Source: Tachypleus tridentatus (taxonomy: Eukaryota; Arthropoda; Merostomata; Xiphosura; Limulidae). From it: a DNA stretch of 64,000 nt. The first letter of the stretch is position 1, and each line of letters starts with the position of its first letter. Below are positions 48,267 to 60,404 of this stretch, piece after piece. The translations under genes were made by a program, and so were the position numbers. The notes beneath the pieces were generated by a model. It was not told where the DNA came from and did no database searches. It saw only the letters and a list, made by a program, of their open reading frames with translations. The DNA lies in NCBI RefSeq assembly GCF_004210375.1, contig NC_134830.1:48737094-48801093 (forward strand). The letters run 5' to 3'.

Positions 48267-48690
48267 ATGTTACCGACATCAGTGAAAAAAATAACCAACA
48301 TTTGGGAAAAACGTATTACAAAATACAACATCCCAGTAAACACCAAATTTATTCAAAAAACAGGCACAAAACTAAAGTCCATACTAAGTAAAAACTACAC
48401 TGACAAACACAACACCAACATAATTTATAAAATTCAATGCAACAACTGCCACGACTTCTATATTGGAGAAACAAGCAGAAAAATGGAAATCAAATTCAAA
48501 GAACAAAAAAAAAACACCTTCACATGTTTTTGAACTCTAAAAATCAAATAAACACAACATAACCATAGAAAACACCTAAATGCTAAGTAGGAAAACAAAT
48601 ATAAACAAACACAAAGTCAAACAAGCCCTACTTATACAACAACTAAAACCAAAATTAAACCAATACAAAGGAACATCTTTATACCTATAA
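48267..48690 (+). pseudogene. Penelope-like GIY-YIG endonuclease domain remnant
   Basis: The frame from 48267 includes IYKIQCNNCHDFYIGETSRK. YKI...YIG corresponds to the GIY-YIG catalytic signature with the Cys pair seen in Penelope-like elements. It ends early at a frameshift in an A-run (about 48508-48516). The family's C-terminal tail (a LLIQQLKPKLN-like segment followed by a stop near 48690) can be read in other frames. In intact elements this endonuclease nicks target DNA for integration. Confidence 0.8.
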
Positions 48691-48802
48691 TAATTAATAA
48701 ATAACATCTAACTGCAGCGCTCCCTGCAATCTCATACCCGTTTACACTCTCGTCTCTAAGACATGTGCTCGGCAACGGTCAGTTGGAAACTCTTTGTTAA
48801 CC

Positions 48803-48895
48803 TGAAGATGACCTAGGAAGGTCGAAACGTCGTTCTCTACTTTAATAGTAAAAGTATTAATACCCATACCAACCGTCCTGAGGTACGTACATGGC
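48803..48895 (+). repeat. Penelope-type terminal sequence with hammerhead-like hairpin
   Basis: It contains CTGAAGA, a GACCT/AGGTC hairpin closed by AGGA, then GAAAC and GTC, the order of a hammerhead ribozyme core (CUGANGA, stem II, GAAA, stem III, cleavage triplet). The rest (AGTATTAATACCCATACC and onward) matches the outer arm of the fold-back at 17431-17578. Hammerhead motifs are known in the terminal repeats of Penelope-like elements; activity of this copy is not shown. Confidence 0.6.
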
Positions 48896-51004
48896 GCTAT
48901 TACGTTCGTAACATTTTCGTTAAATTAATATGTTTAACTGTGGAGATCAGGCTTAAGGATACTTGTATTAAAAATTAAGAACCGAATAAACGAATATATA
49001 TTGTTTAGTTTTACCTGTAAAGAGTGCAAGGCATTTTTTGTGTGTACCGAAAAAAAGTCTTTAGAATTCTGACGGTGATGAAGCAACGGTTTGCTTTCTT
49101 GCATACATTCCTTAATGTTCAGTCGTTATATCACAATTACTGAAAACTAAATATTTATATGAAACATGAAATATTTTTGAGTTATGATATTTTGCATATT
49201 TAAGTCTACAATAAACGAAACCTCATCAGTGATGAACTAACTATTAAATATTAAATTATGTGTTTATTTTTTTATTTTTTTCAAAATGTAGAGTACTGGA
49301 GCATCGAATACAAAAGTAAGTTTTTAGTTAAATACTGTAAAATTGAAACGTATTCAACAGTAATTAATTTTTAAATGAATGGGTTTAGCTGACATATATT
49401 GTACTTAACGCTTCAGGAATTTTTTTGGTACCATGTATTGATATTATTCTAGAAGACTTACCTCACTCATTTAGTCAATATTTAAGTCTGTGTTCCAGTT
49501 TTATTCCTTCTATATGAATATAGGATTGTAATAAAAATACAGATGAGACATAATGAACTCCTGTAAAATTACACACAGATATTACAGTGAGTGGATATTA
49601 TAAAAGATTCAATACCGACTCTATGAAGTGGCGGCATCTGTTGACAACATTTGAATGCATATATTATATATGTTTGTCATCAAAATATCATATACATGTA
49701 TATGTAGTAACATTAAGCAACAGAGCTATACTTTGATTTATAAAAGCAACAAGTAGGGGAAAAGAAGAAAAAATTAACGTTTCGACAGAAGCTAGGTAAA
49801 CTGTACCTAACTAGCTCTATTTAAACTTTCACGACTCAGTTTGACCAACACAGCTTATTCTATAGGCTTTTAACGAGTAATAATAGTAACGAAAAGCCAT
49901 TTTTGTTTTCTGTTCATCAGATAAAAGTAATTTATTCTATGGTCTCTCCGTCTTTTCCCAGGACGTAATTTGCTTGCGTTATTCATGTTGTTTTTTTTTC
50001 TTAATACATTCTCCATCAAGGTAAATCTTTTCCATCAAACAATTTTTTGTGAAATTATCGAACTGATTTGTATCAGTCACGTCTAAAGATCGTATGCTAG
50101 AAATACAGAAGACGAAATTTTATTGAAATATTTCAAATAAATAGAAAAATAAAAGGTCACGTGGCAATTCCTTTTGTGTCTTAAACAGATTAGTGACTCC
50201 TTAAGAAAATTAAAATGGATAGTGAGTTCATTTCAAGGCTTCGCTGTCAAACAAGAAGTCAAGAGTTTTGTACTTTTTTCTATTAACATTAATATTTCTT
50301 AAAATCCACCATACAGTTATTTTTTTCAATCATTTTCTTGTGATAAAAGACAAATTCTGAAGTATATTACATAAATTATGTAAACATTATGGTTTCGACA
50401 GACGTTCCAGTAAACTAGGGATTCGGTTCGTTAGCTGTCTGAGAATAATTTTTAAGATTTCCAAAACTTATCCACGTTTTATTTATTGTCCTGTGGAAAC
50501 ATCATACAACCGGAAGTTTAGGAAGGATGCTGCTATTATTGTTACCTATACAATAATGTTGTTATTCATAAGTTGTTAATTCAAGTAAGTTAAACCGTAA
50601 ACATGACGTACTGTTAGACAGTACAAAACAGATGTACTACCGCGAGGGTTTCACGAGTAAATAAAACCAAAATTATTAAATGTTTCAATTTCTTTATTTT
50701 TAAGCTCATATTGTTGTACAGAGTGAACAGTTCTTCTCATGATTGATGAAAGGATGTACAAACGTCAAGACAGTACTAATTCCAACCTTATATGTTGTCA
50801 TTTTAGTGTCTACTGGTTGACTGACTGAGAAACAACACACTACAGTACAGTAGTGCGAGTGGTTAAAGCACGTGTCCCCTCCAGGCGGACTGTGGCTCCC
50901 TAAATTGGCCCAATCTGCTACTTGTCGTGTAACTGTCGTAATATATCAGACAACTGAACCTATCACTTGTAATATAGTTATTTTCATATATAAAAAAAAA
51001 CTGG
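48896..51004. other. Unannotated AT-rich spacer
   Basis: Apart from the possible Penelope-like fragment at 49735-49870 and a tRNA box A-like stretch at 50860-50890, nothing is recognised. Confidence 0.5.
49735..49870 (-). mobile_element. Possible terminal fragment of another Penelope-like family
   Basis: The minus strand carries TCTGTCGAAACGTTAATTTT followed by a pyrimidine-rich run and TTGCTTTTATAAATC. The GTCGAAACGTT core is shared with the other Penelope-type ends in the window, while the flanks differ. No inverted arm was found. Weak. Confidence 0.3.
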
Positions 51005-52910
51005 CTTTGTTAACTGAAATTCTAGAAAACAAACACTACTAACAGAACTTCCGATAAACTAACTTTACTAACTGAGCTTCCGGTAAACTAACTTTACTAA
51101 CTGAGCTTCTGGTACACTAACTTTACTTACCGAACTTCCAGTAAACAAATTCTACTAAATTAATTTCTGGTAAACTAACATTATTAAATGAACTTCCGGT
51201 AAACTAACTTTACCTTCAGAACTTCTAGTAAACTAACTTTACCAACTGAAGTTCTGGTAATCTAACTTTACTAATTGAACTACTAGCAAACTAACTCTAC
51301 TAACTGAACTTCTAGTAAACTAACTACTAACTGAACTTCCTGCAAACTAACTCTACTAACTCAGCTTCTGATAAATTAACTTTACTAAATGATCTTGTAG
51401 TAAACTAACTTTGTTAACAGAACTGCTAGAAAACTGACTCTACTAACTGAACTTCTAGTAAACTAACTCTACTAATTGAACTTCTGGTAGATCAACTTTA
51501 CTAACTGAATTTCTGGTAAACGAACATTATTAACTAAACTTTTCGTAAACTAGCTTTACAAACAGAACTTATGGTAAACTAACTTTAACAATTGAACTTC
51601 TGGTAATATTACTTTACTAATTCAACTTTCAGCAAACCAACTCAATTAACTTATCTTCTAGCAAACTAACTTTACAAACAAAGCTTTTGGGAAACTAACT
51701 TTACTAATTGAACTTCTAGTAAATTAACTGTACTAACTGAACTTCTAGTAAACTAACTACTAACTGAACTTCCAGCAAACTAACTCTACTAACTCAGCTT
51801 CTGGTAAATTAACTTTACTAAATGATCTTGTAGTAAACTAACTTTGTTAACAGAACTGCTAGAAAACTGACTTTACTAACTAAACTTCTGCTAAGCTGAG
51901 TTTACTAACTGAATTTCTTGTAAGCCAACTTTATTAAATGAACTTCTAAGAAACTAACTTTACTAACAGAACTTCTGGTAAATTAACATTATTAACTGAA
52001 TTTCTGGTAAACTGACATTATTAACTAAACTTCTCGTAAACTAGCTTTACAAACAAAACTTTTGATAAATTAACTTTACCAATTGAACTTCTGGTAATAT
52101 AACTTTACTAATTCAACTTTCAGCAAACTAACTCAACTAACTTAACTTCTAGCAAACTAACTTTTCTAACAGAACTTCTGGTAAACTAAGTTTACGAACT
52201 CAACTTCTGGTAAATTAACTTTAGAAACAGAACTTATTGTAAACTAACTTTACTATCTGAACTTCAAGTAGACTAACTTTACTATCTGAACTTCAAGTAG
52301 ACTAACTTTACTAACTGAATTTCTAGTAAACTAAATGCACTAACTGAGCTTCTGGTAAACTCGCACTACTAACTGAACTTTTAGTAAACTTACTTTACTT
52401 ACTGAACTTGTAGTAAACTAACTTTATCAACAGAACTAATAAATTAATTTTACCAAATGAACTTCTACTAAACTGTCTTTACTAATTGATCTTCCGGTAG
52501 ACCAACTTTACTGATTGAAAATCTAGTAAACTAACTTTACCAACTGAACTTCTAGTAAGTTAACTCTACTAACTGAACTTCTGTTAAACTATGTTTACTA
52601 AATGAACTCCTAGTAAACTAACATTACTAACTGTACTTCTTTAAACTGACTCTACTCACTGAACTTCTGGTGAACTAACTTTACTAATATAACTTCTGAA
52701 AAACTAACTTTTCTAACTGACCTTCTAGTAAACTAACTTTGCTAATTGAACTTCTGGTAAACTAACTTTACTAACTGGTCGTTTAGTAAACTAACTGTAT
52801 TAATTGTACTTTTTGGCTAAACTTAATAACTGAACTTCTGGGAAACTAAGTTTTGAAATTGAACTGATTTTAAAGTGACTTTTCAACTTGAGCTTCTGGT
52901 AAATTAGCAT
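51005..52910. repeat. Minisatellite, 29-bp unit, 1.9 kb, ~65 copies
   Basis: Unit TAACTGAACTTCTGGTAAAC plus TAACTTTAC, with a long internal duplication; see findings. Confidence 0.93.
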
Positions 52911-53694
52911 TGTCGTTAAAATAAGTAAAACAGTTATTAGTTTTTCGAGTATTGCCACATAAAAATGAAGAGGGTGTTTGAATATAAAGAATGAATAGAA
53001 TACAATTCGAAAATAATGTATTTGATATTTTCAACCTAACACCTCCTGAGATTAAGTTGCTAGGTCAGCAACTCTGAGTTCCAAGCATAGCCGTCCCTAA
53101 TTTACAACAGCTAACTAGTGAACTTTATAACCTGTGACCTCTGTGTCCATAGTCCAGCTCAAAGGTTGAAACAGTGAGTCTGATACTCAACACCTTTCAG
53201 ATGGCTCTAATGTTTAATAGAGACTGGTTTGTTTTTTCGTTGTTTGCAACTAAATATGTCGATATATTGGGCACAATGCTAACGTTTGTGTCTTTTTTTA
53301 AGAGTGCAATTTTAATAAATTGGATTGTTATTATTAGTTTGATGAAAAACAAATTTCGTGTTAAACAGAGCAACAAAAATCAACGTAATTTTTAAGTTAC
53401 ATTACCTCAAGGTAGGTAAGAAACTAAAACTTGTAAGAATGGAATATTTAACTTAGTAACCGATAAATGGCGGAGAGACACTCACGCAAGTTTTGTAACC
53501 CGTGGTTCTGAAATAGACTTTGAAGAACGAACGACTTATAGCTGTTTATCTCCACAACTCTGATGTCTGATTGGCGATTTAATATATCTGGATAAACACA
53601 CTGTGTTTCTGTATCGTGAATGTGGATGTTTGTACCGTAGATCATGTGTACACGTGCAGTCTCTAAGCGAAATTGACAGATATCCCTCTCTCTT
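52911..53694. other. Unannotated spacer
   Basis: Traces of SINE-A words (TAGCCGTCCCTAATTTA near 53090); frames at 53174 (+) and 53448 (-) have no recognised domain. 53881-54224 is blank. Confidence 0.45.
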
Positions 53695-53880
53695 TATTGA
53701 CCTGGAGATGACCTAAGAAGGTCGAAACGGTGTTCTCTACTTTATTTTAATTAAAGTGCTAATATCCATACTAGCCGTCTTGAGAACACATCGAAACTCA
53801 CAGATAAGCATACATCTCAAGACCTCTCTTCTGTTCTCAGTCCGTATTAGGGAACACAAAGACGCCGCTGTTCCGACATC
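53695..53880 (+). mobile_element. Penelope-type terminal fragment, possibly with a GIY-YIG tail remnant
   Basis: 53697-53790 matches the terminal sequence at 48.8 kb (GACC..GGTCGAAACG, then a run ending near CATACTAGCCGTC), but the ribozyme core is damaged (CTGGAGA). Right after it, 53840-53880 can be read as VRIREHKDA, similar to the RIKEHK segment that follows GIY-YIG in this group. That second part is a weak call. Confidence 0.45.
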
Positions 53881-54224
53881 AAAGGAACGGATTTGATGTT
53901 ATGAAATCCCTGGAGCCATTTTTATGACGACGTAACATTCTCTCTTCTCCTTTACGTTCTGCGTCAGAACCTTGTTCACTAAAACTGAGTACGTCATATA
54001 GAACTGACTTGAGAAGAATTAACCGCTGACGAGGCATTTAAATCAACACGGTTATCGTGTATTAAAATCACTTGTTGTATCAGTGTAATTTTATACAGAC
54101 GTTAATATAATTTAATTTGACTGAATTTACTAATTACAACAGTTGGTTACAACAAATAAATTATAAATATTATACACCAGTCATGTACTTACAACACAAA
54201 ACACGTGTTTTTCTTTGATGTTTG

Positions 54225-55950
54225 TGTGTTAACCTTGCTATAAAAAACTTGTTTGTTGAGGCTAAGATTAGGATTACTATGAAAATGTGTGTTGAGGCTA
54301 AGATTAGGATTACTATAAAAACACGTGTTTGTAACTAAGGTAAGCCTTACAATCAGAATACGTGTTTGTTCAATCTCAGGTGAACCTCACTATAAAAATA
54401 CGTGTTTGTTGAGTCTCAGGTAACGATTACTATGAAAATACATATTTTTTGAGGTTAAGATTAGGATTACTATAAAAACACGTTTGTTAAGGCTAAGATA
54501 AGGATTACTATGAAAACACGTGTTTGTTGAGGTTAAGGTAAGGATTATTATAAAAACACGTGTTTATTGAGGGTAAAATAAGTATTACAGTAAAAACACG
54601 TTATTTGTTGAGGCTAAGATAAGGATCACTATAAAAACACGTGTTTGTTGAGTCTTAGGTAAGGATTACTATAAAAACGTTTGTTGAGGCTAAGATCAGG
54701 ATTATTATAAAAACATGTTACTGGATGGTAAGATAAGGATTACTATGAAAACACGTGATTGTTAGGCTAAGATAAGGACTGGTATTAAAACACGTGTTTG
54801 TTGAGGCTAAAGTAAGGATTACTATAAAAACGTGTTTGTTGAGGCTAAGATAAGGATTACTATAAAAACGTGTTTGTTGAGGCTAAGATAAGGATTACTA
54901 TTAAAACACGTTTTTTTAGGCTGAAATAAGAATTACTATAAAAATACATGTTTTATGTAATTTAATGTTTTGATGTAAGGATTATTATAAAAACACGTGT
55001 TTGTTTAGTCTTAGCTAAAAATTACAATAAAACACGTGTTTGTTGAGAGTAAAATAAGTATTATAGTGTAAAATCGTGTGTTTGTTGAGAGTAAAATAAG
55101 TATTACAGTGTAAAATCGTGTGTTTGTTGAGAGTAAAATAAGTATTACAGTGTAAAATCGTGTGTTTGTTGAGTCTTAGGTAAGAATTACTATAAAAACA
55201 CGTTTTTGTTGAGTCTCAGGTAAGATTTACTATAAAGACACGTGTTTGTTGAGGTTAAGGTAAGGATTATTATAAAAACACGTATTTGTTGAGGTTATGA
55301 CAAGGATTACTATAAAAACTTGTTTGTTAAGTTTTAGGTAAGAATTACTATAGAAACACGTGTTTATTGAGGTTAAAGTAAGAATTACTAGAAAAAACGT
55401 GTTTGTTGAGTTTTAGGCTAAAAAAACGTGTTTATTGAGGCTAAAGTAAGAATCACTGGAGAAAACGTGTTGTTTGTTGAGTTTTAGGTAAGTATTTCTA
55501 TAAAAACACGTGTTTGTTGAGTTTTAGATAAGGATTTCTATAAAAACACGTGTTTGTTGAGGCTAAAATCAAAACTACTAGAGAAAACGTGTTGTTTGTT
55601 GAGTTTTAGGTAAGTATTTTTATAAAAACACGTGTTTGTTGAGTTTTAGATAAGGATTTCTATAAAAACACGTGTTTGTTGAGGCTAAGATAAGAATTAC
55701 TGGAGAAAACGTGTTTGTTGAGTTTTATGTAAGGATTGCTATGAAATCACGTGTTTGTTGTGGCTAAGGGAAGCCTTACTATAAAAATACGTATTTTTTG
55801 AGTCTTAGGAAAAGATTGTAATAAGAACACGTGTTTGTTGAGGCTAAGATAAGGATTACTATAGAAAGACGTGTGTGTTCAGATTAAGATAAGGATTACT
55901 ATAAAAACATGTGTTTGTTGGGGTTAAGATAAGGATTACTCTGAAAACAC
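54225..55950. repeat. 40-bp minisatellite with CACGTG, left part
   Basis: Unit TTGAGGCTAAGATAAGGATT plus ACTATAAAAACACGTGTTTG. Interrupted by the 660-bp hAT element. Confidence 0.92.
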
Positions 55951-56610
55951 CAGTGGCGGCGCCAGGATATTTTCGTTAGGGGGCTGAGGTAAACTGTGGA
56001 GGGGTTTCCCAAAATGCCATCAATATGAAGTATAGATTGTAAATTATAATAATGTAAATATCAAGGTACATTTCAGAAAGGTGTACTATTTTGAACTGCG
56101 TTTTCAATGCATTTTCATTGGAAACTCATACTCTGATTAATAATTCATTGTTACAAATTAGAAATGCTTCATAGTTTTGACTTATACACAATACACTTAT
56201 ATATGTATGCTATGTTTTACTTTTCAATAAAAGATAAATGAAATTAATGGATAAATACCTGTGAAACCTTTGGTTTATCAAGTAAAATCCCTGATGATCT
56301 GTTGTAACTTGAAATCAACGTGGTTATCTCATCTTCGTCAAAGCTCAAGATAGAATGGCATTACACAGGGAGCGGCAATACAGCACATGAATTTCAGTGC
56401 ATTCAGTACGTTGTTATTGGACACATGACACATACTTCCGTTTTAATGAAGACGCTGAGTTCTACAGATCTATGTCTCTTTGATGGTAATTGTTAAGCAA
56501 CAACGACGATTGTGTTTTCCATATTTTATGAATATATGTAGGTAACAATATTGGAGGGCTGAGGGGGCTTGGCTCATTTGGGGGGCTCATGCCCCCTGGC
56601 GCCGTCACTG
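55951..56610. mobile_element. Non-autonomous hAT element (660 bp) with GAAAACAC 8-bp TSD
   Basis: The ends are CAGTGGCGGCGCCAGG on the left and, reverse-complemented, CAGTGACGGCGCCAGG on the right: 15 of 16 bases match. The flanking 8 bases are identical (GAAAACAC at 55943-55950 and 56611-56618) and belong to the 40-bp minisatellite on both sides. The subterminal GC-rich ends (GGGGGCTGAG and similar) contrast with an AT-rich interior. No coding remnant is seen, so it is a MITE-like element mobilised by an unlinked hAT transposase. Its ends differ from those of the hAT at 28529. Confidence 0.92.
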
Positions 56611-57065
56611 GAAAACACGTGTTTGTTGAGTCTCAGTTAAAAATTGCTACAAAAACGTTTGTTGAGGCTAAGATAAAGATTAGTATAAAAAACATGTTTG
56701 TTGAAGTGAAGGGAAGCCTTACTATAAAAATACGTGTTTGTTGAGGTTAAGATAAGGATTACTATGAAAACACGTGTTTGTTGAGGCCAAGGTAAGGATT
56801 ATTATAAAAATACATGTTTGCTGAGGCTAAGTTAAGGATTACTATAAAAACACGTGTTTGTTGAGGCTAAGACAAGGATTACTGGAAAAACACGTGTTTC
56901 TTGAAGCTAAGATAAGGATTACTATAAAAACGTGTATGTTGCTGCTAAGATAAGGATTAGTATGAGAACTCTTGTTTGTTGAGGCTAAGGTAAGGAATAC
57001 TATAAAAACACAAGTTTGTTAAGTCTCAGGTAAGGATTACTATAAAAAGACATGTTATTTAAGTC
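56611..57065. repeat. 40-bp minisatellite, right part
   Basis: Continuation of the same array after the insertion, about 11 units. Confidence 0.92.
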
Positions 57066-57374
57066 TCAGGCAATAGAAAGTAAAACACATAAATAAGAAA
57101 AATAAAAGAGTCCAAGATAATAAAAAGAGAGCTTCTTTGTTTAATTTCACACAGAAGTACCTCTCATATAAACATAATTATTTTTTCGCAACTCCTTGCT
57201 TTAAGAACTGTTATTTGTTTTATGCAAAGAAATTTTCACGTGTCGTGTAATATTTGATTTGTTAAAAAACAAAGATGTCGGGTACTTATGATATCAGAAT
57301 ATGCTTTTAATATATTCTTTGCTTAGGCGATTTAAAATGGCTTATTTTTTCATTAAGGTCTGTCATACTTGTTT

Positions 57375-57654
57375 CATACGGCCCGGCATGGCCAAGCGTG
57401 TTAAGGCGTGCGACTCGTAATCCGAGGGTGGCGGGTTCGTATCCCCATCGCGCCAAACATGCTCGCCCTTTTAGCCGTGGGGGCGTTATAATGTGACGGT
57501 CAATCCCACTATACGATTTTGATAAAAGAGTAGCCCAAGAGTTGGCGGTGGGTGGTGATAACTAGCTGCCTTCTCTCTAGTCTTCCGCTGCAAAATTAGG
57601 GACGGCTAGCGCAGATAGCCCTCAAGTAGCTTTGTGCGAAATTTAAAAAAAAAA
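57375..57654 (+). mobile_element. SINE-A, full length, 10-bp TSD
   Basis: Best-preserved plus-strand copy: head GGCCCGGCATGGCCAAGCGT, box B GGGTTCGTATCC, whole body, (A)11 tail. ATACTTGTTT at 57365-57374 and 57655-57664. Five bases (CATAC) separate the left TSD from the GGCCCGG start. Confidence 0.92.
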
Positions 57655-57664
57655 ATACTTGTTT

Positions 57665-58164
57665 AATACAGGAATTTTTTTTGTATAGATGTGACGTCAG
57701 CACACATGTTACAAACAATTTCTCGGGGGCTTGCACCAGCAAAAGTCACGTGTAAAATAATAACTTATCCTGCTACTTTGTACTCAAAACGTATTGAGTT
57801 AATTAAAAGTTTGAAATGGTAATAATATAACTAATTTGAAATTTAGTTTAAGAAGTTTACTTTGGGAAAGCCCCCTCTTCCCAAATCGTTGTTAGTGTGT
57901 AACTTCTTAGTAGCTGACTCTGTGTTAAGCTGTTATTACTTAAGTCATGCGTTCGCCATCTATGGTAGGCGTTTTATCTGAACAAAACAAAATATTTTTG
58001 AACATACTATAGGAATTAATCCATCATTTGTATACTCTAGGTAAAAGTAAAAGTAGTCAAAGACTTGACTTGTTCAATACCTGAATTCTCAAGTCGTTTA
58101 CGTAACTGATGCCAAGAGATGGCACTACATGAAATCAGGCAGTTAAAAAAATCACATGAATAAA
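57665..58164. other. Unannotated AT-rich spacers near the right SINEs
   Basis: Nothing recognised here or in 58732-59221 and 59731-60404. Confidence 0.55.
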
Positions 58165-58265
58165 CAGACACAGTGGGCTAATCGTGCTGTGCCCTCCATG
58201 AATATATAAAAAGTTGAGTTTTAACATTACGAGTTCGCGGACTTACTGCTGAGTCACTGGGGGGC
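58165..58265 (-). mobile_element. SINE-B, truncated
   Basis: GGGCTAATCGTGCTGTGCCC body and GGACTTACTGCTGAGTCACT head on the plus strand; box B damaged. Confidence 0.65.
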
Positions 58266-58483
58266 ATGTTAGGGCAATTTTATAGATATCCTTTTGTGTC
58301 AATTAGTAATGATTCTCTGATATTGATACAAAACACTTTAGAAATTGAGGTACAACCTGGCGTGATCTCTAAAACTATAAAGTGTTTTTTTAATTCAGTT
58401 CGAGATGTCCGCTCGACTGGTTTGTCTTACAAACTATACCGAAGCTAATGTGGCCATAAAATTTCGACCTTATTTCTGGAATT

Positions 58484-58719
58484 CCGAGGGTCGCGGGTTC
58501 GAATCGCCGTCACACCAAATATGCTCGCCCTTTCAGCCGTGAGGGAGTTATAATATCACGATTAATCTCACTATTCGTTGGTAAAAGAGTAGCCCAAGAG
58601 TTGGCGGTGGGTGGTGATGACTAACTGCCTTTTCTCTAGTCTTACACTGCTAAATTAGGGACGGCTAACGCAGATAGCTCTCGTGTATCTTTGCGCGAAA
58701 TTCAAAACAAACCAAACTA
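58484..58719 (+). mobile_element. SINE-A truncated within the tRNA-like head, perfect 12-bp TSD
   Basis: ATTTCTGGAATT at 58472-58483 and 58720-58731. Begins CCGAGGGTCGCGGGTTCGAA, keeping box B but not box A. Confidence 0.92.
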
Positions 58720-59221
58720 ATTTCTGGAATTTTAAAAGTTAAATCAAAGGTTTTATTTTATTGTTTTCGCTATAAAGCGTAAAAAACAAACATGGAGAAC
58801 GACGATATTTAAATTTAAAAAATAATTTATTGTTGAAAAATATGTCTGCTAATGACATCTAATACTGCTTTGAATAGTTTGAAAAGGTGAGATATGTAAA
58901 CAATCAACTAGATTACTGATAAGCTGTTTTTTTCGTATGGCTATTCATATAATAAAGTGACTCTTATTGTTGCTTTGTGCTTTAAAACAAACAAGTGAAC
59001 AAATTATAACTAGCGGAAGCTTCTCACCTTGTTACTAGATATTGGAATTGGAACCTAAACAAATTTCATCTTTAACAGTGTAAATGTCCACTTATTTCAG
59101 TCTTCTATTGCACTTGTAAACTGAAACTTTTGTAAACGTCAGAAAGAAAATGTTCATACTTTTCAGTTTCTCTAGCTATGAATACTTTTCGTTTATGCAA
59201 CTGTAGTATAGAGTTCTGGAA

Positions 59222-59730
59222 GTAAGATATAACCATTCACTCTGACCTGACACTGCGATACAACCATTCATACTGACCTGACACTAAGATATAACAATTT
59301 ATATTGACCTGGTACTGAAATATAATCATTCATACTGACCTGATTGTGAGATATAACCATTCACTCTGTCCTGACACTGCGATACAACCATTCATACTGA
59401 CCTGATTGAGAGATATAACCATTCACTCTGTCCTGACACTGCGATACAACCATTCATACTGACCTGACACTAAGATATAACAATATATATTGACCTGGTA
59501 CTGAAATATAACCATTCATACTGACCTGATTGTGAGATATAACCATTAACTCTGTCTTGACACTAAGATATAGCCATTCATATTGGCCTGACTGTGAAAG
59601 ATAACAATTCATACTGACCTGATACTGAGATATAGCAGTTAATATTGACCTCATATTGAGATATAACCATTTGCATTGACCAATTACTGCAATATAACCA
59701 TTAACTCTGTCTTGACACAGAGATACAGTC
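59222..59730. repeat. Minisatellite, ~31-bp unit, ~16 copies
   Basis: Unit GATATAACCATTCATACTGA plus CCTGACACTGA. A three-unit group near 59226-59290 is repeated near 59345-59400 and 59405-59470. Confidence 0.88.
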
Positions 59731-60404
59731 CTCATTTATTGTACCACGATGGAGAAACAGATAATGTATTTCTGAATTGTTTTAATATAAAGGTAAAGTT
59801 ATGTAGGTCAAATAGGGCGAAACCAATATTTTCGTGATACTTATCTAGACCACCATAACTTTGTTTGATGACGAGGTTCTCATATGCATATAATATTATA
59901 GTCTTTTCGATACGTCCTAATTACGCTTATAATTTATATTTTACCGTTGAAACAAGATAAACGTGTGAGAAAAAGAGGAAAACAGATCTGAGAAGGTCAT
60001 ACAATGGTTTACCTTTTCACGATAATACAAAAACCGTTCCAAAATCAATAACGTTAATACTGTTTTGAAGCAGACGAAACTTGAGGTTGCATTCCCTGTG
60101 TAAGTCACTGATATATTAAATAATCTTAAGAGCAGCACACAGTCTCGGTGAGGTTTGAACATTTTACATTTCTGGAGAATTGAAATTTAATTTCAAAAAA
60201 TATTAAACGTTAGAGACCAGAGTCACAATAATATGTTGACTCTTTCAACAACGTAAAAGTGGTCCTTCAACCTTTTAAATCAAGAAATTTGCAGCGTAAT
60301 CCATCACTAAAGCAAGTTGGCAAAGTGTCTCCACTTGTGTAAACTCTATTGCCTGTAACGATTTTCCGTTATTTGTCTACGTAAACATGGTTTGCAAGTA
60401 CTAA

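Larger units (their letters stand above)
47520..48895 (+). mobile_element. Penelope-like retroelement, degenerate, with RT, GIY-YIG and terminal sequence
   Basis: The order is that of a Penelope-like element: reverse transcriptase remnant, linker, GIY-YIG endonuclease remnant, then a terminal sequence (48803-48895) that also occurs alone elsewhere in the window (17.5 and 53.7 kb). The 5' part of the RT is missing, so the copy is 5'-truncated, as is common in these elements. No clear TSD was found. A SINE lies just upstream (47177-47409). Confidence 0.85.

Noticed and set aside
50860-50960. Possible tRNA or third SINE family (GTGCGAGTGGTTAAAGC, box A-like)
   Set aside because: No convincing box B or tail was found, so it is left only as a note.
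57375-57460. tRNA gene candidate (boxes A and B present)
   Set aside because: It is the 5' head of a full-length SINE with A-tail and TSD; no cloverleaf acceptor stem is intact. The other tRNA-like heads are rejected for the same reason.
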